A DNA stretch of 64,000 bases from Aliarcobacter sp017996075 (GCF_051062515.1 NZ_JAMXEK010000001.1), one strand, 5' to 3'. Counted from the first letter of the stretch, positions 51,354-60,687 are shown. The notes: generated by a model not told the origin, from the sequence alone. Translations and numbers: made by a program.

Positions 51354-52682
51354 TTGCAATACAATATTTTAAAAAAAATTGTTGATTATCTTAGTAAGAA
51401 TGCCCAAAATATAAAGTTTATAAAAAGAGTTGATAACAATATAATTATAATTGAATTTAATAATAAAAATATCATATACTTTGATTTAAACAAATCAAAT
51501 GCAAAGATATTTAAATCAAAAGAACAAATATCATTAAAAAAAGATTTTAATGCTCCTTTTGATGTTGTGCTTCAAAAAAAGTTTACAAATTCAAAAATTG
51601 AGAGTATTGAAATTTATAACAATGATAAAATCATAAATATAAAGGCAAATTCAAGTTCATCTTATAAGAAAGAGAATTTGATTTTGCAACTCGAATTTAC
51701 TGGAAAATATACAAATATTATAATTTTAGATGAAAATAGAACTATTTTGGAAGCTTTAAGGCATATTGATGAATATTCATCTTTTAGAGTTGTAAAAGTT
51801 GGAGTAAAACTTGAAGAAATTCCCAAAAAAGATTTTGTACCAAAAGAGTACGAAATAGAGAATATTGAAGATTATTTATATCAAGTTTATGATGAACAAG
51901 TTAAAGAGAATTTAGAAAATATTAAAAAACAAAAAATTTCAAATATTGATAAAAATATTAAAAAATTAGAAAAAATTCTACACTCTTTACCAAAAAAAGA
52001 GGATTTGGAACAAGAGTCAGAAGATACATACACTAAAGCAAATCTTATTTTAGCCAATTTACATACTATCAAAGCTTATCAAAAAGAGTTAAAAATTGAA
52101 GATTATAATGGTAATTTAATAACTGTAGAGCTTGAAAATATGAAAAATCCAACTATTTTTACAAATGATTTATTTAAAAAAGCAAAAAAATTGAAGCAAA
52201 AAGCTTTTAATATAACTATTGAAGAGAGTAATTTAAAAGATAAATTAGATTTTTTAAAAAAATTAAGAATAAATCTTCAAAATGCAAGTTCAATTGATGA
52301 GTGCGAATTTTTATATCCAAAAAAAGAGAAAAATCAGATAAAAACCAAAAAAGCGCAAAACTGTGAGAGTTTTTTCTTTGAAGGTTTTAAAATTATGTTA
52401 GGTGCTAATGAGCGAGAAAATATATATTTGCTTGAAAATTCAAAAGCTAGTGATTTTTGGTTTCATCTAAAAGATAGACCATCTTGTCATGTGATTGTAC
52501 AAAATAGTAAAAAAGATTTACCACAAAATATTATAGAAAAAGCAGCAAGTTTATGTGCAAAGTTTAGTGTAGATTTTGGTGGTACATATGAAGTTGATTT
52601 TACACAAAGAAGAAATGTCAAAATTCAACATGGAGCAAATGTGCTTTATAATCCATACAGTACTATTGTTGTTAAAGTTTAA
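51354..52682 (+). CDS. NFACT/RqcH-like ribosome-associated quality-control protein
   Basis: A 442-residue member of the NFACT family (Rqc2/RqcH, formerly fibronectin-binding A). The N-terminal NFACT-N part (about 1-170) has LQLEFTGKYTNIIILDEN; a coiled-coil middle with long Lys-rich helices follows (about 185-310); the C-terminal NFACT-R domain (about 345-440) has FKIMLGANERENIYLLE and DFWFHLKDRPSCHVIV. Family members bind stalled 50S-peptidyl-tRNA complexes and add C-terminal alanine tails. The protein is shorter than Bacillus RqcH, so activity is inferred. Start is TTG at 51354. Confidence 0.85.
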   Translation: MQYNILKKIVDYLSKNAQNIKFIKRVDNNIIIIEFNNKNIIYFDLNKSNAKIFKSKEQISLKKDFNAPFDVVLQKKFTNSKIESIEIYNNDKIINIKANSSSSYKKENLILQLEFTGKYTNIIILDENRTILEALRHIDEYSSFRVVKVGVKLEEIPKKDFVPKEYEIENIEDYLYQVYDEQVKENLENIKKQKISNIDKNIKKLEKILHSLPKKEDLEQESEDTYTKANLILANLHTIKAYQKELKIEDYNGNLITVELENMKNPTIFTNDLFKKAKKLKQKAFNITIEESNLKDKLDFLKKLRINLQNASSIDECEFLYPKKEKNQIKTKKAQNCESFFFEGFKIMLGANERENIYLLENSKASDFWFHLKDRPSCHVIVQNSKKDLPQNIIEKAASLCAKFSVDFGGTYEVDFTQRRNVKIQHGANVLYNPYSTIVVKV

Positions 52683-52747
52683 CATAAGAGATAGTTAATA
52701 AAATTTAAATATAATATTTGATATTTAATATTTTTTAGGAGAATATA

Positions 52748-53524
52748 ATGAAAAAAATTAGAAATTTAACACTAAGTATTGTTTTAGCTTCAACACTATT
52801 TAGTGGATGTGCAACGACGCAGTTACAAACTAATGTAAAAATGTCTCAAAGTGTATTTATTGACCCAGTAAAAAAAGAGTTAAGAACAGTATTTATATCT
52901 AGTAAAAATACTAGCGGACAGCCAATAAATCTTGAGCAAAGTTTATCAAATGAACTTCAAGCAAAAGGTTATAAAATTGTGGATGACCCAGATGAAGCTA
53001 CATATATTTTGATGGTAAATGTACTTTATTGTGATAAAAAACAAGAAAATAATGCATTAGGAGCTGGTGTAGCAGCTGGAGCTATTGGCGCTGGTGTTTC
53101 TGGATACAATAATGGCGGAGCTGGTGGAATGGTTGGTGTTGGTTTGGGAGCTGCTGTAATTGGTGGACTTATTGGTAAAGCAACAGAAGATACTATTTAT
53201 CAAATGCAAGTTGATATATTAATAAAAGAGAGATCAAAAGGTTCTGTTTTAACACAAAATTCAACAGTAGCTGGACAAGCTAGTGTAAGAGATGGTAAAA
53301 AATCAGGATTTGTAAATAGTTTTGGTGGAGATGTTAGAAATACAGATGCTACTGGACAGATTAATTCAAATATTGCCAATGATAAAACTCAATATTATGA
53401 AGAAGAGAGAAAAGAGTATAAAACAGTAATGTTAGCAGAAGCTACAAAAATGAATTTAACTTTACAAGAAGCAACACCAATTTTAGAAAAACAGATTTCA
53501 AATCAAATCTCAGGATTATTCTAA
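52748..53524 (+). CDS. traT: TraT-family outer-membrane lipoprotein
   Basis: A 258-residue lipoprotein. The signal peptide ends at lipobox FSGC (Cys at about 21), followed by ATTQLQTNVKMSQSVFIDPV, the TraT signature. A Gly-zipper hydrophobic stretch (GAGVAAGAIGAGVSGYNNG and GVGLGAAVIGGLIG) lies at about 98-140. TraT mediates surface exclusion and serum resistance when plasmid-borne; here no conjugation genes are near, so it is a chromosomal relative. Preceded by TTAGGAGA and followed by its own terminator. Confidence 0.88.
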   Translation: MKKIRNLTLSIVLASTLFSGCATTQLQTNVKMSQSVFIDPVKKELRTVFISSKNTSGQPINLEQSLSNELQAKGYKIVDDPDEATYILMVNVLYCDKKQENNALGAGVAAGAIGAGVSGYNNGGAGGMVGVGLGAAVIGGLIGKATEDTIYQMQVDILIKERSKGSVLTQNSTVAGQASVRDGKKSGFVNSFGGDVRNTDATGQINSNIANDKTQYYEEERKEYKTVMLAEATKMNLTLQEATPILEKQISNQISGLF

Positions 53525-53530
53525 AAAACT

Positions 53531-53557
53531 AAAATGCACTAAATTTTAGTGCATTTT
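53531..53557 (+). terminator. Terminator after the TraT-family gene
   Basis: AAAATGCACTAAA / TTTAGTGCATTTT, 13 bp around one base (effectively an 11-bp stem with a 5-base loop), followed by T. Confidence 0.85.
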
Positions 53558-53640
53558 TAAACTCTCAAAATATAATAATACAATCGATTTAAAAGCGAAA
53601 TTTTAGTAAAATATTGTAATTTTAGTTTAAGGTAAGCTTT

Positions 53641-54399
53641 ATGTTTAAAATACTTGGAAATTTATCAACAAGAGTAAAAACAGCTCTTGTTTTGTTTGTG
53701 CTTTTTTTGATTATTGCATATATAGATTCATACTTTCTATTTTGGCTAGTATTTGGAGTCGTTCTTATGGTTGCAGTGCGTGAAGCAAAAATGCTATATG
53801 GATTAGAAGATAAGAGCATATATATTTATGTTTTATTACTTTGGGTAGCTGTATATTTTTATCCAATGCCTGTTGATTTAATATTCATAGTAGCAATTGG
53901 TTATGCTTCACAATTAGCATATAAAAGAAAACTTGATAAAAAGATGATTCTACCTCTTCTTTATCCAACTGCATCATTTGTTTTTTTAATCTCTTTATAT
54001 AGTGAATTTGGAGTAATGGTACTATTTTGGCTACTAATAATAGTTGCAGCCACTGATACAGGAGCTTATTTTGCTGGAAAAACTTTTGGAAGAACTCCAT
54101 TTTGTGAAACAAGCCCAAATAAAACTTTAGAGGGTGTTGTAGGTGGTATGATTTTTGCTGTAATTATGGGAATTTTTACTTCTATAAATGAAGTTGGGAT
54201 TTTAGGAGCTATTATAGTTTCAGCTATTGTATCGTTATCTTCAGTTTTTGGAGATTTATATGAAAGTTATCTAAAAAGAGAAGCTGGAGTAAAAGATAGT
54301 GGAAATATTTTGCCAGGACATGGTGGAGTTTTAGATAGAGTTGATGGGTATTTATTTGGAGCGATAGTTATGTTAGTTTTATTAAGGATAATTATTTGA
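53641..54399 (+). CDS. cdsA: Phosphatidate cytidylyltransferase CdsA
   Basis: Makes CDP-diacylglycerol, the precursor of membrane phospholipids. 252 residues, about seven membrane segments. The C-terminal signature is complete: SYLKREAGVKDSGNILPGHG then GVLDRVDGYLFG. First gene of a nine-gene plus-strand run; its TGA overlaps the TTG start of dxr. Confidence 0.95.
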   Translation: MFKILGNLSTRVKTALVLFVLFLIIAYIDSYFLFWLVFGVVLMVAVREAKMLYGLEDKSIYIYVLLLWVAVYFYPMPVDLIFIVAIGYASQLAYKRKLDKKMILPLLYPTASFVFLISLYSEFGVMVLFWLLIIVAATDTGAYFAGKTFGRTPFCETSPNKTLEGVVGGMIFAVIMGIFTSINEVGILGAIIVSAIVSLSSVFGDLYESYLKREAGVKDSGNILPGHGGVLDRVDGYLFGAIVMLVLLRIII

Positions 54400-55463
54400 T
54401 ACTTCTTGGAAGTACAGGTTCTATTGGAGTAAATACTTTAGAAATTGCGAAAAAATTTGCTCTAAATGTTGAGGTTTTAGTAGCTGGAAGAAATATTGAT
54501 TTACTAAATTCTCAAATAAAAGAGCATAATCCAAAAAAAGTGATAATTGCTTCTAAAGATGATATAAAAAAAGTAAATCACAAAAATGTATTTTTTGGGG
54601 AAGAAGCTATACTAGAAGCAATAGAAGATAGCTCTTCAAAAACTGTTGTAAATGCTCTTGTTGGTTTTTTAGGATTAAAACCAACATTAAAAGCAATAGA
54701 GTGTGGTAAAAAAATTGCTTTAGCAAATAAAGAGTCATTAGTTGTTGCTGGAAAATTTATAGACCAAAAAAATTTAAGTGCTATTGATAGTGAACATTTT
54801 GGTCTTTGGTATTTACTTCAAGATAAAAAAATAGATTCTATGACAATCACAGCAAGTGGCGGTTCTTTTAGAGATTATCCACTTGAATCTTTGAAAAATG
54901 TATCTATAAAAGAGGCTCTTAATCATCCAAATTGGAAAATGGGAAATAAGATAACAATAGATAGCGCAACTATGACAAATAAAATGTTTGAGTTAATAGA
55001 AGCTGCTTGGCTCTTTGGTACAAAAAAACTAGATGCTGTTATTGAGCCAAAATCTTTGGTTCATGCATTAATAAATTTCAAAGATGGAAGTACAACAGCT
55101 CATATAGCAAATGCATCTATGCAACTTCCAATATCTTATGCAATTTTAGGAAGAGTTGATTGTGAGATTCTAAAACCTATTGATCTTCTTGAAATATCAT
55201 CTTTAGAGTTTAAAAAAATAGAAGAGAGTAGATATCCAATTTGGTCTTTAAAAGATGAGATTCTAAACAATCTTGATTTAGGTGTTGTTTTAAATGCAGC
55301 AAATGAAGTTGCTGTTTCAAAATTTTTGAGTGGAAAAATAGGTTTCTTGGATATTTCAAAGATAAGCTTAGAAGCTATAAATAGATTTAATAGTTTAAAA
55401 GCTTCAAATATTGAAGATATTTTTGAAATAGATAAAGAAGTAAGGAGATATTTTGACTCTTGA
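54396..55463 (+). CDS. dxr: 1-deoxy-D-xylulose 5-phosphate reductoisomerase
   Basis: Second enzyme of the MEP isoprenoid pathway, 355 residues. NADPH site LLGSTGSIGVNTLEIA at the very N-terminus; ALANKESLVVAG; the metal-binding acidic motif IDSEHFGLW; ASGGSFRD; and NHPNWKMGNKITIDSATMTNK. The start is TTG at 54396, overlapping the cdsA stop. The 3' end overlaps the next small gene by 11 bases. Confidence 0.97.
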   Translation: MILLGSTGSIGVNTLEIAKKFALNVEVLVAGRNIDLLNSQIKEHNPKKVIIASKDDIKKVNHKNVFFGEEAILEAIEDSSSKTVVNALVGFLGLKPTLKAIECGKKIALANKESLVVAGKFIDQKNLSAIDSEHFGLWYLLQDKKIDSMTITASGGSFRDYPLESLKNVSIKEALNHPNWKMGNKITIDSATMTNKMFELIEAAWLFGTKKLDAVIEPKSLVHALINFKDGSTTAHIANASMQLPISYAILGRVDCEILKPIDLLEISSLEFKKIEESRYPIWSLKDEILNNLDLGVVLNAANEVAVSKFLSGKIGFLDISKISLEAINRFNSLKASNIEDIFEIDKEVRRYFDS

Positions 55464-55749
55464 TCTTTTAATTCCTTTTGGAATTTTATTAATCTTAGTA
55501 ATATATCTAATATATTCAAGATCAAGGTTTGAGAAAAATATTGTAAAGCTATATGAAGATAAGTTAGAAGAGTGGAAAAAGCACTCAAAAAGTAATGAAA
55601 AAATAGAAACTAAAAAAGAGTTAGTAGCCCTTGTTTTTAAAAAAGATTATAAAATAACTATTGAATATTTTGATGAAAAAATAGAAGGTAGCCTAAAAAG
55701 AGCAAAATTTGAAATTTATAAATATGGAATTAAAGATGAAGAAAAATAA
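55453..55749 (+). CDS. Small membrane-anchored protein between dxr and a hydrolase gene
   Basis: A 98-residue protein with one N-terminal membrane helix (about 5-21, LLIPFGILLILVIYLIY) and a charged cytoplasmic domain. TTG start at 55453 preceded by TAAGGAG. It overlaps both dxr and the downstream hydrolase gene, so it is embedded in the operon and translated by coupling. I do not recognise a family. Confidence 0.7.
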   Translation: MTLDLLIPFGILLILVIYLIYSRSRFEKNIVKLYEDKLEEWKKHSKSNEKIETKKELVALVFKKDYKITIEYFDEKIEGSLKRAKFEIYKYGIKDEEK

Positions 55750-56293
55750 AAGAGTTTTAATTATACATGGGCTTAATGGAAGCTCATATCCTCATTGGCA
55801 AGCACATTTAGCAATGGATTTGATTAAAGAAGATTTTGTAGTATCTTTTCCTGAGTTACCAAATAAAAATAGCCCAGATTTAAAAGTATGGAAAGAGTTT
55901 TTAAAAGTAGAGTTAGATCATTTTAAACCAGATATTGTAGTTTGTCACTCTTTGGCAAATATTTTATGGTTTCACCTTTGTGATGAGCTAGATATTAATT
56001 TAGATAAATTAATGTTAGTTGCACCTGTAAGAAACGAAGTGTTAGAAGATGCTAAAAGCTTTTTTCCTTATCCTGAGTCAAAAAATCTAAAAGCAAAAGA
56101 GATTATAATGGCGGCTTCAACAAATGATCCATATATGAGTTTAGAAGAAGCTATAGCTTTACAAAGTAAATTAAATATTGGTATGAAAATTATGGAAGAT
56201 GCAGGACATATAAATGCTGCTTCTGGATATGGAAAACTTGATTGTGCTTTGGATTGGATAAAAAGAGAAGAAGTTTGTGAGAAACAGGAGTAA
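55736..56293 (+). CDS. RBBP9/YdeN-family serine hydrolase
   Basis: Alpha/beta hydrolase of about 185 residues. LIIHGLNGSSYPHWQ is the oxyanion-loop region; the nucleophile elbow is VCHSLAN (Ser in a C-H-S-L-A context instead of the usual G-x-S-x-G); the C-terminal catalytic His is in DAGHINAASGYG. The family contains small esterases of mostly unknown substrate. The start chosen is ATG at 55736; a TTG at 55709 in frame is less likely. Overlaps the previous gene by 14 bases; tsaD follows after 6. Confidence 0.82.
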   Translation: MKKNKRVLIIHGLNGSSYPHWQAHLAMDLIKEDFVVSFPELPNKNSPDLKVWKEFLKVELDHFKPDIVVCHSLANILWFHLCDELDINLDKLMLVAPVRNEVLEDAKSFFPYPESKNLKAKEIIMAASTNDPYMSLEEAIALQSKLNIGMKIMEDAGHINAASGYGKLDCALDWIKREEVCEKQE

Positions 56294-56299
56294 AAAAGT

Positions 56300-57295
56300 A
56301 TGATACTAGCAATCGAAAGTTCTTGTGATGATAGCTCTATATCTATTACAAAAATAGATAGTTTAAAGCTAGTTTTTCATAAAAAAATATCTCAAGAAAT
56401 AGAGCATAGTATTTATGGTGGAGTTGTACCTGAACTTGCAGCTAGACTTCATATAGAAGCATTACCAAAAATTCTTGAAGAGTGTAAAGAGTATTTAAAA
56501 GATTTAAAAGCTGTTGCAGTTACAAATGCACCAGGATTAAGCGTTACTCTAACAGAGGGAGTTTCTATGGCAAAGGCAATAAGTATAGCTTTAAATATTC
56601 CATTAATTGCTGTAAACCATTTAAAAGGACATATTTACTCACTTTTTATAGAAAAAGAGGCAATATTTCCTATGACAACTCTTCTGGTTTCAGGAGGTCA
56701 TACTCAAATAATTGAAGCAAATAGTCTAAATGATATGAAAATTTTAGGAAAAACATTAGATGATAGTTTTGGTGAGAGTTTTGATAAAGTTTCAAAAATG
56801 TTAAAATTGGGTTATCCTGGTGGTCCAATAGTTGAAAAGTATGCAAAAAATGGGGATGAAAATAGATTTTCTTTTCCAATTCCACTTTCTCAAAGCCCAA
56901 ATATAGAGTTTAGTTATTCAGGACTTAAAAATGCAGTTAGACTAGAAATAGAAAGACTTGAACGCACCACTTTAGAAGAGCAAGATATAAGTGATATATG
57001 TGCTTGTTTTCAAAAAACAGCCGTAAAACATATCTTGCAAAAGTTAAAAAAACTTTTTAAACAAAAAACTATCAAAAATTTTGCGATAGTTGGAGGTGCA
57101 AGCGCAAATTTATATTTACGTAAAGAGCTTGAAAACATCTGTTTGGAATATAAATCAACTTTGCATTTAAGTGAGTTAATGTATTGTTCAGACAATGCTG
57201 CTATGATAGGAAGAGTTGCGGTTGAGCAGTATAAACAAAATGATTTTGTAAATCTAGAAGATTTAGATATAAAAAGTAGATTAAAGGATTACTAG
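56300..57295 (+). CDS. tsaD: tRNA N6-adenosine threonylcarbamoyltransferase TsaD
   Basis: 331 residues; transfers threonylcarbamoyl to A37 of tRNAs reading ANN codons. N-terminal ILAIESSCDDSSISI; metal-binding histidines in NHLKGHIYSLF; phosphate-binding LVSGGHTQI; C-terminal VVGGASANLYLR-like IVGGASANLYLR and CSDNAAMIG with the conserved Asp. ASKHA fold. Part of the cdsA-thiG run. Confidence 0.97.
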   Translation: MILAIESSCDDSSISITKIDSLKLVFHKKISQEIEHSIYGGVVPELAARLHIEALPKILEECKEYLKDLKAVAVTNAPGLSVTLTEGVSMAKAISIALNIPLIAVNHLKGHIYSLFIEKEAIFPMTTLLVSGGHTQIIEANSLNDMKILGKTLDDSFGESFDKVSKMLKLGYPGGPIVEKYAKNGDENRFSFPIPLSQSPNIEFSYSGLKNAVRLEIERLERTTLEEQDISDICACFQKTAVKHILQKLKKLFKQKTIKNFAIVGGASANLYLRKELENICLEYKSTLHLSELMYCSDNAAMIGRVAVEQYKQNDFVNLEDLDIKSRLKDY

Positions 57296-57296
57296 A

Positions 57297-57653
57297 ATGG
57301 GTATAGTAGAAAAATTGTCTTTAGGTCTTGGTGCAAAACTTGAAGGAAATAGTTTTGATACACAAAAAGATGATAAAGCAAAAGTAAAAGTAGAAAAGAG
57401 AATTTCAAAAGTGGTTTTACCAAAAAATCAACATCAATTGGTTTTTTCTCTTGAAAAAAGAAATGGGAAACCAGTTACTATTATTGGAAAATTCCAAATA
57501 GAAGATGAAAAAATAAAAGATATTTTAAGATTACTTAAGACGAAACTTGCTTGTGGAGGTTCAATAAAAGATGAATATATTGAAATTCAAGGTGATTTAA
57601 AAGATAAAGTAAGAGTTATTTTGGTTGATAATGGATGGAAATTTAAAAACTAA
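57297..57653 (+). CDS. SUI1/YciH-family translation factor-like protein
   Basis: 118 residues. The C-terminal two thirds form a SUI1 domain: VFSLEKRNGKPVTIIGKF, LLKTKLACGGSIKDEYIEIQG and a final GWKFKN. Homologous to eukaryotic eIF1 and bacterial YciH, which affects initiation fidelity and acts as a stress-linked translation inhibitor in E. coli. Starts 2 bases after tsaD. Confidence 0.88.
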   Translation: MGIVEKLSLGLGAKLEGNSFDTQKDDKAKVKVEKRISKVVLPKNQHQLVFSLEKRNGKPVTIIGKFQIEDEKIKDILRLLKTKLACGGSIKDEYIEIQGDLKDKVRVILVDNGWKFKN

Positions 57654-57677
57654 CAACTAAATAAAGGAGTATTTCCA

Positions 57678-59063
57678 GTGAAAAAGATATTTGATGAAGT
57701 AAGAAGTTTGGATAAAAGAGCAATAGAAGAATTTCACTTAACAGAAGATATCTTGATGGAAAATGCTTCTTTAGGTCTAAAAAATTATATAACAAAAAAA
57801 TTCAAAAAAAATAGTTCCATTTTAATTATTTGTGGAAGTGGAAATAATGGTGCAGATGGTATTTCCCTAGCAAGATTGCTTCAAAATAAATTTGAAGTTA
57901 GTTTATATCTTGTAAATGAACCAAAAACAGAGATTGGAAAATTACAACTAAAAAGAGCAAAATCAATAAATGTAAATTTTGTAAATAAAATTTTTCAAGC
58001 TGATATTATAGTTGATTGTTTATTTGGAACAGGATTAAATAAAGAGCTAGATGAAAATAGTTTATCTTTGATAAATAGTTTAAATAATTTGAACTCATTT
58101 AAAATTGCTTGTGATATCCCAAGTGGACTAAATAGTTTAGGACAAGTTATTCAAACAGCTTTTAAAGCAGATATTACAATAACTATGGGAGCTTTAAAAA
58201 CAGCACTTTTAACTGATATTGCAAAAGATTTTGTTGGAAAAATAAAAGTTGCTAATTTAGGCTTACCAGAAGATATTTTTCAAATAGAAACAAACAGATA
58301 TTTATTACAAAAATCAGATTTAAAACTTCCTCTAAGAGATATTCAAAATTCTCATAAAGGAACATTTGGTCATGTAAATATTGTGTCTGGAGAAAAAATA
58401 GGTGCATCAATTATAGCTTCAGATGCTTCTTTTGCTTTTGGAGCAGGGCTTGTTACAATAGTTTCACAAAATGAAAAAAATATACCTTGTCATATAATGC
58501 AAAGTAAAAGTGTAAGTGATAATTGTACAGCAATAGCTTTGGGTATGGGATTAGGAGAGATTGAATCTCTTAAACTTGAAGAAATTTTACAATTAAATAT
58601 TCCAAAAGTTTTAGATGCAGATATTTTTTATAATCCACTAATAGTGAAATATTTGGATGAAAATGTAGTTTTAACTCCACATCCAAAAGAGTTTATATCT
58701 CTTTTAAAACTAACAAATATTGCTAATATTTCAATTGAAGAGTTGCAAGAAAATAGATTTTTATATGTTGAAAAATTTTGTAAAATATATCCAAAAGTAA
58801 CACTTTTATTAAAAGGTGCAAATGTGATTATTTCTAAAAATGAGAAAATATATGTAAATATTTTTGGAAGTTCAAAATTAAGCAAAGGTGGAAGTGGAGA
58901 TGTTTTAACTGGTTTAATATCTTCTCTACTAGCACAAGGATATAAAACTTTAGAGGCAACTATATGCGGAAGCTTAGCTCATGCACTAGCATCTAAAAAT
59001 TATAAAAAGAATAACTACTCTTTAACTCCAAAAGATTTGATAAAAGAGATAAAAAAATTATGA
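57678..59063 (+). CDS. nnr: Bifunctional NAD(P)H-hydrate epimerase/dehydratase
   Basis: Repairs hydrated NADH/NADPH. 461 residues. The N-terminal epimerase domain (NnrE, YjeF-N) has CGSGNNGADGISLARLL and VDCLFGTGLNKEL; the C-terminal ADP-dependent dehydratase domain (NnrD, ribokinase fold) has AFGAGLVTIVSQ, LTPHPKEF and KGGSGDVLTGLISSLLAQG. GTG start at 57678 with AAAGGAG upstream. Overlaps cutA by 4 bases. Confidence 0.95.
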   Translation: MKKIFDEVRSLDKRAIEEFHLTEDILMENASLGLKNYITKKFKKNSSILIICGSGNNGADGISLARLLQNKFEVSLYLVNEPKTEIGKLQLKRAKSINVNFVNKIFQADIIVDCLFGTGLNKELDENSLSLINSLNNLNSFKIACDIPSGLNSLGQVIQTAFKADITITMGALKTALLTDIAKDFVGKIKVANLGLPEDIFQIETNRYLLQKSDLKLPLRDIQNSHKGTFGHVNIVSGEKIGASIIASDASFAFGAGLVTIVSQNEKNIPCHIMQSKSVSDNCTAIALGMGLGEIESLKLEEILQLNIPKVLDADIFYNPLIVKYLDENVVLTPHPKEFISLLKLTNIANISIEELQENRFLYVEKFCKIYPKVTLLLKGANVIISKNEKIYVNIFGSSKLSKGGSGDVLTGLISSLLAQGYKTLEATICGSLAHALASKNYKKNNYSLTPKDLIKEIKKL

Positions 59064-59371
59064 AAGCAGTTATAGTTCAAACTACAACTTCTAATGAAGA
59101 AGAAGCAAAAAAAATAGCTAAAATTTTGATTCAAGATAAGCTTGCTGCTTGTGTACAGTTAAAAGATATAGAATCTCTTTATAATTGGGATGGTAAATTA
59201 TGTTGTGAAAGAGAAACACTTTTAAGTATAAAAACAAAAAAAGAGCTTTTTTCTAAAGTTAAAAGCAAAATATTAGAACTTCATAGTTATGATACTCCAG
59301 AAATTATCGAATTAGATATTTCAAATATTAGTGAAGATTATTTAAAATTTATAAAGGAAAATACAATATGA
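59060..59371 (+). CDS. cutA: Divalent cation tolerance protein CutA
   Basis: Small trimeric ferredoxin-like-fold protein of 103 residues. DKLAACVQLKDIESLYNWDG and SYDTPEIIELDI match CutA. Linked to copper tolerance by name, but its true function is unclear; it resembles PII proteins. Overlaps both neighbours by 4 bases. Confidence 0.93.
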   Translation: MKAVIVQTTTSNEEEAKKIAKILIQDKLAACVQLKDIESLYNWDGKLCCERETLLSIKTKKELFSKVKSKILELHSYDTPEIIELDISNISEDYLKFIKENTI

Positions 59372-60147
59372 GTGATATTTTAAAAATAGGAAAATATGAG
59401 TTAAGTAGTAGATTAATAGTTGGAAGTGGTAAATATAAAGATTTCCAAACTACTAAGGAAGCAACACTTGCAAGTGGAAGTGAGTTAATAACTGTAGCAA
59501 TAAGAAGAGTAAATATTACAAATCCAAATGAAGAAAATCTCTTAGATTATTTTAAAGATACAAATATTAAGTTTTTACCAAATAGTGCTGGATGTAAAAA
59601 TGCCCAAGAGACAGTGACAACTTTTAGACTTATGAGAGAAGCTACAGGTATTGATTTAATTAAATTAGAGATTATTGGAGATTTTAGTAAAACTTTGTAT
59701 CCAGATGTTATTGAAACTATTAAAGCTTGTGAAATCTTAAAAAAAGATGGTTTTACAGTTATGGCATATACAAGTGATGATTTAATTGTTGCAAAAAGAC
59801 TTGAAGATGCTGGTGCTGACGCTATTATGCCTTTAGCTGCTCCAATTGGAAGTGGTTTAGGTGTTCAAAACAAATATAATATTGCATTTATAAAAGATAG
59901 TGTAAAAGTTCCTGTTATAGTTGATGCTGGAGTTGGCTGCGCTAGTGATGCTTCAATTTGTATGGAGCTTGGGGCTGATGGAGTTTTAACAAATACAGCC
60001 ATAGCAGGAGCAAAAGATCCAATTTTAATGGCAATAGCTATGAAACACGCAGTTATAGCTGGAAGATTAGGTTATAAAGCTGGAAGAATAGAGAAAAAAC
60101 CATATGCAAGTGCTAGTTCTCCACTTGATGGTTTAATACAATTTTAG
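59368..60147 (+). CDS. thiG: Thiazole synthase ThiG
   Basis: 259 residues, TIM barrel; makes the thiazole phosphate of thiamin from deoxyxylulose phosphate, with ThiS-thiocarboxylate as sulfur donor. VGSGKYKDFQTTKEA, SGSELITVAIRRVNI, LIKLEIIGD (the Schiff-base lysine region), DAGVGCASDA and MELGADGVLTNTAIAGAKDP. No thiS, thiF or thiH is adjacent, so the rest of the pathway lies elsewhere. Last gene of the long plus-strand run; a terminator follows. Confidence 0.97.
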   Translation: MSDILKIGKYELSSRLIVGSGKYKDFQTTKEATLASGSELITVAIRRVNITNPNEENLLDYFKDTNIKFLPNSAGCKNAQETVTTFRLMREATGIDLIKLEIIGDFSKTLYPDVIETIKACEILKKDGFTVMAYTSDDLIVAKRLEDAGADAIMPLAAPIGSGLGVQNKYNIAFIKDSVKVPVIVDAGVGCASDASICMELGADGVLTNTAIAGAKDPILMAIAMKHAVIAGRLGYKAGRIEKKPYASASSPLDGLIQF

Positions 60148-60151
60148 ACAA

Positions 60152-60190
60152 TTTCAAGAAATTTTGTATTTTCTACAATATTTCTTGAAA
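60152..60190 (+). terminator. Terminator after thiG
   Basis: 17-bp inverted repeat TTTCAAGAAATTTTGTA / TACAATATTTCTTGAAA with one T/T mismatch and a 5-base loop, directly before the tRNA cluster. Confidence 0.75.
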
Positions 60191-60256
60191 ACCTCTTGAC
60201 AAAAGAGAAAATATATAATATAATTCCGTCCACTTTTTGAGTAAAAAGGTGTTTAT

Positions 60257-60334
60257 CGGGGCGTAGCGCAGTCTGGTTAGCGCACCTGGTTTGGGACCAG
60301 GGGGCCGGAGGTTCGAATCCTCTCGCCCCGACCA
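60257..60334 (+). tRNA. tRNA-Pro(TGG)
   Basis: Cloverleaf complete: acceptor CGGGGCG / CGCCCCG, anticodon stem CCTGG / CCAGG with loop TTTGGGA giving anticodon TGG, T-loop GTTCGAATCC, and encoded CCA. Confidence 0.97.
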
Positions 60335-60354
60335 TTTATATAGTATAAACATGT

Positions 60355-60432
60355 GGTAGGTATAGCTCAGTTGGTTAGAGCATCTGGTTGTGGTTCAGAG
60401 GGTCGCCGGTTCGAACCCGGTTACTTACCCCA
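60355..60432 (+). tRNA. tRNA-His(GTG)
   Basis: Acceptor GTAGGTA / TACTTAC (one G-T pair) with the extra G at -1 opposite C73, the histidine identity feature. Anticodon loop TTGTGGT gives GTG. CCA is encoded. Confidence 0.96.
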
Positions 60433-60456
60433 TTATGTTTATGTTAATTTTTTTAT

Positions 60457-60533
<77 letters not shown>

Positions 60534-60573
60534 TTTTAGTTTAGAATACCAACTAAACTTTAAAACTTTATAT

Positions 60574-60658
60574 GCGGATGTGGTGAAATTGGTATACACG
60601 CCAGACTTAGGATCTGGTGCCTTACGGTGTGGAAGTTCGAGTCTTCTCATCCGCACCA
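60574..60658 (+). tRNA. tRNA-Leu(TAG)
   Basis: Acceptor GCGGATG / CATCCGC, anticodon stem CCAGA / TCTGG with loop CTTAGGA giving TAG, long variable arm (TGCCTTACGGTGT), encoded CCA. Confidence 0.97.
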
Positions 60659-60687
60659 TTTTATATAACTAAAAAATTAATAATTTT

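Noticed and set aside
60144..60335. Minus-strand 63-codon ORF opposite tRNA-Pro (product starts MVGARGFEPPAPWSQ)
   Set aside because: It is the translated antisense of a tRNA gene, a well-known false protein; the tRNA and the thiG terminator explain the sequence.
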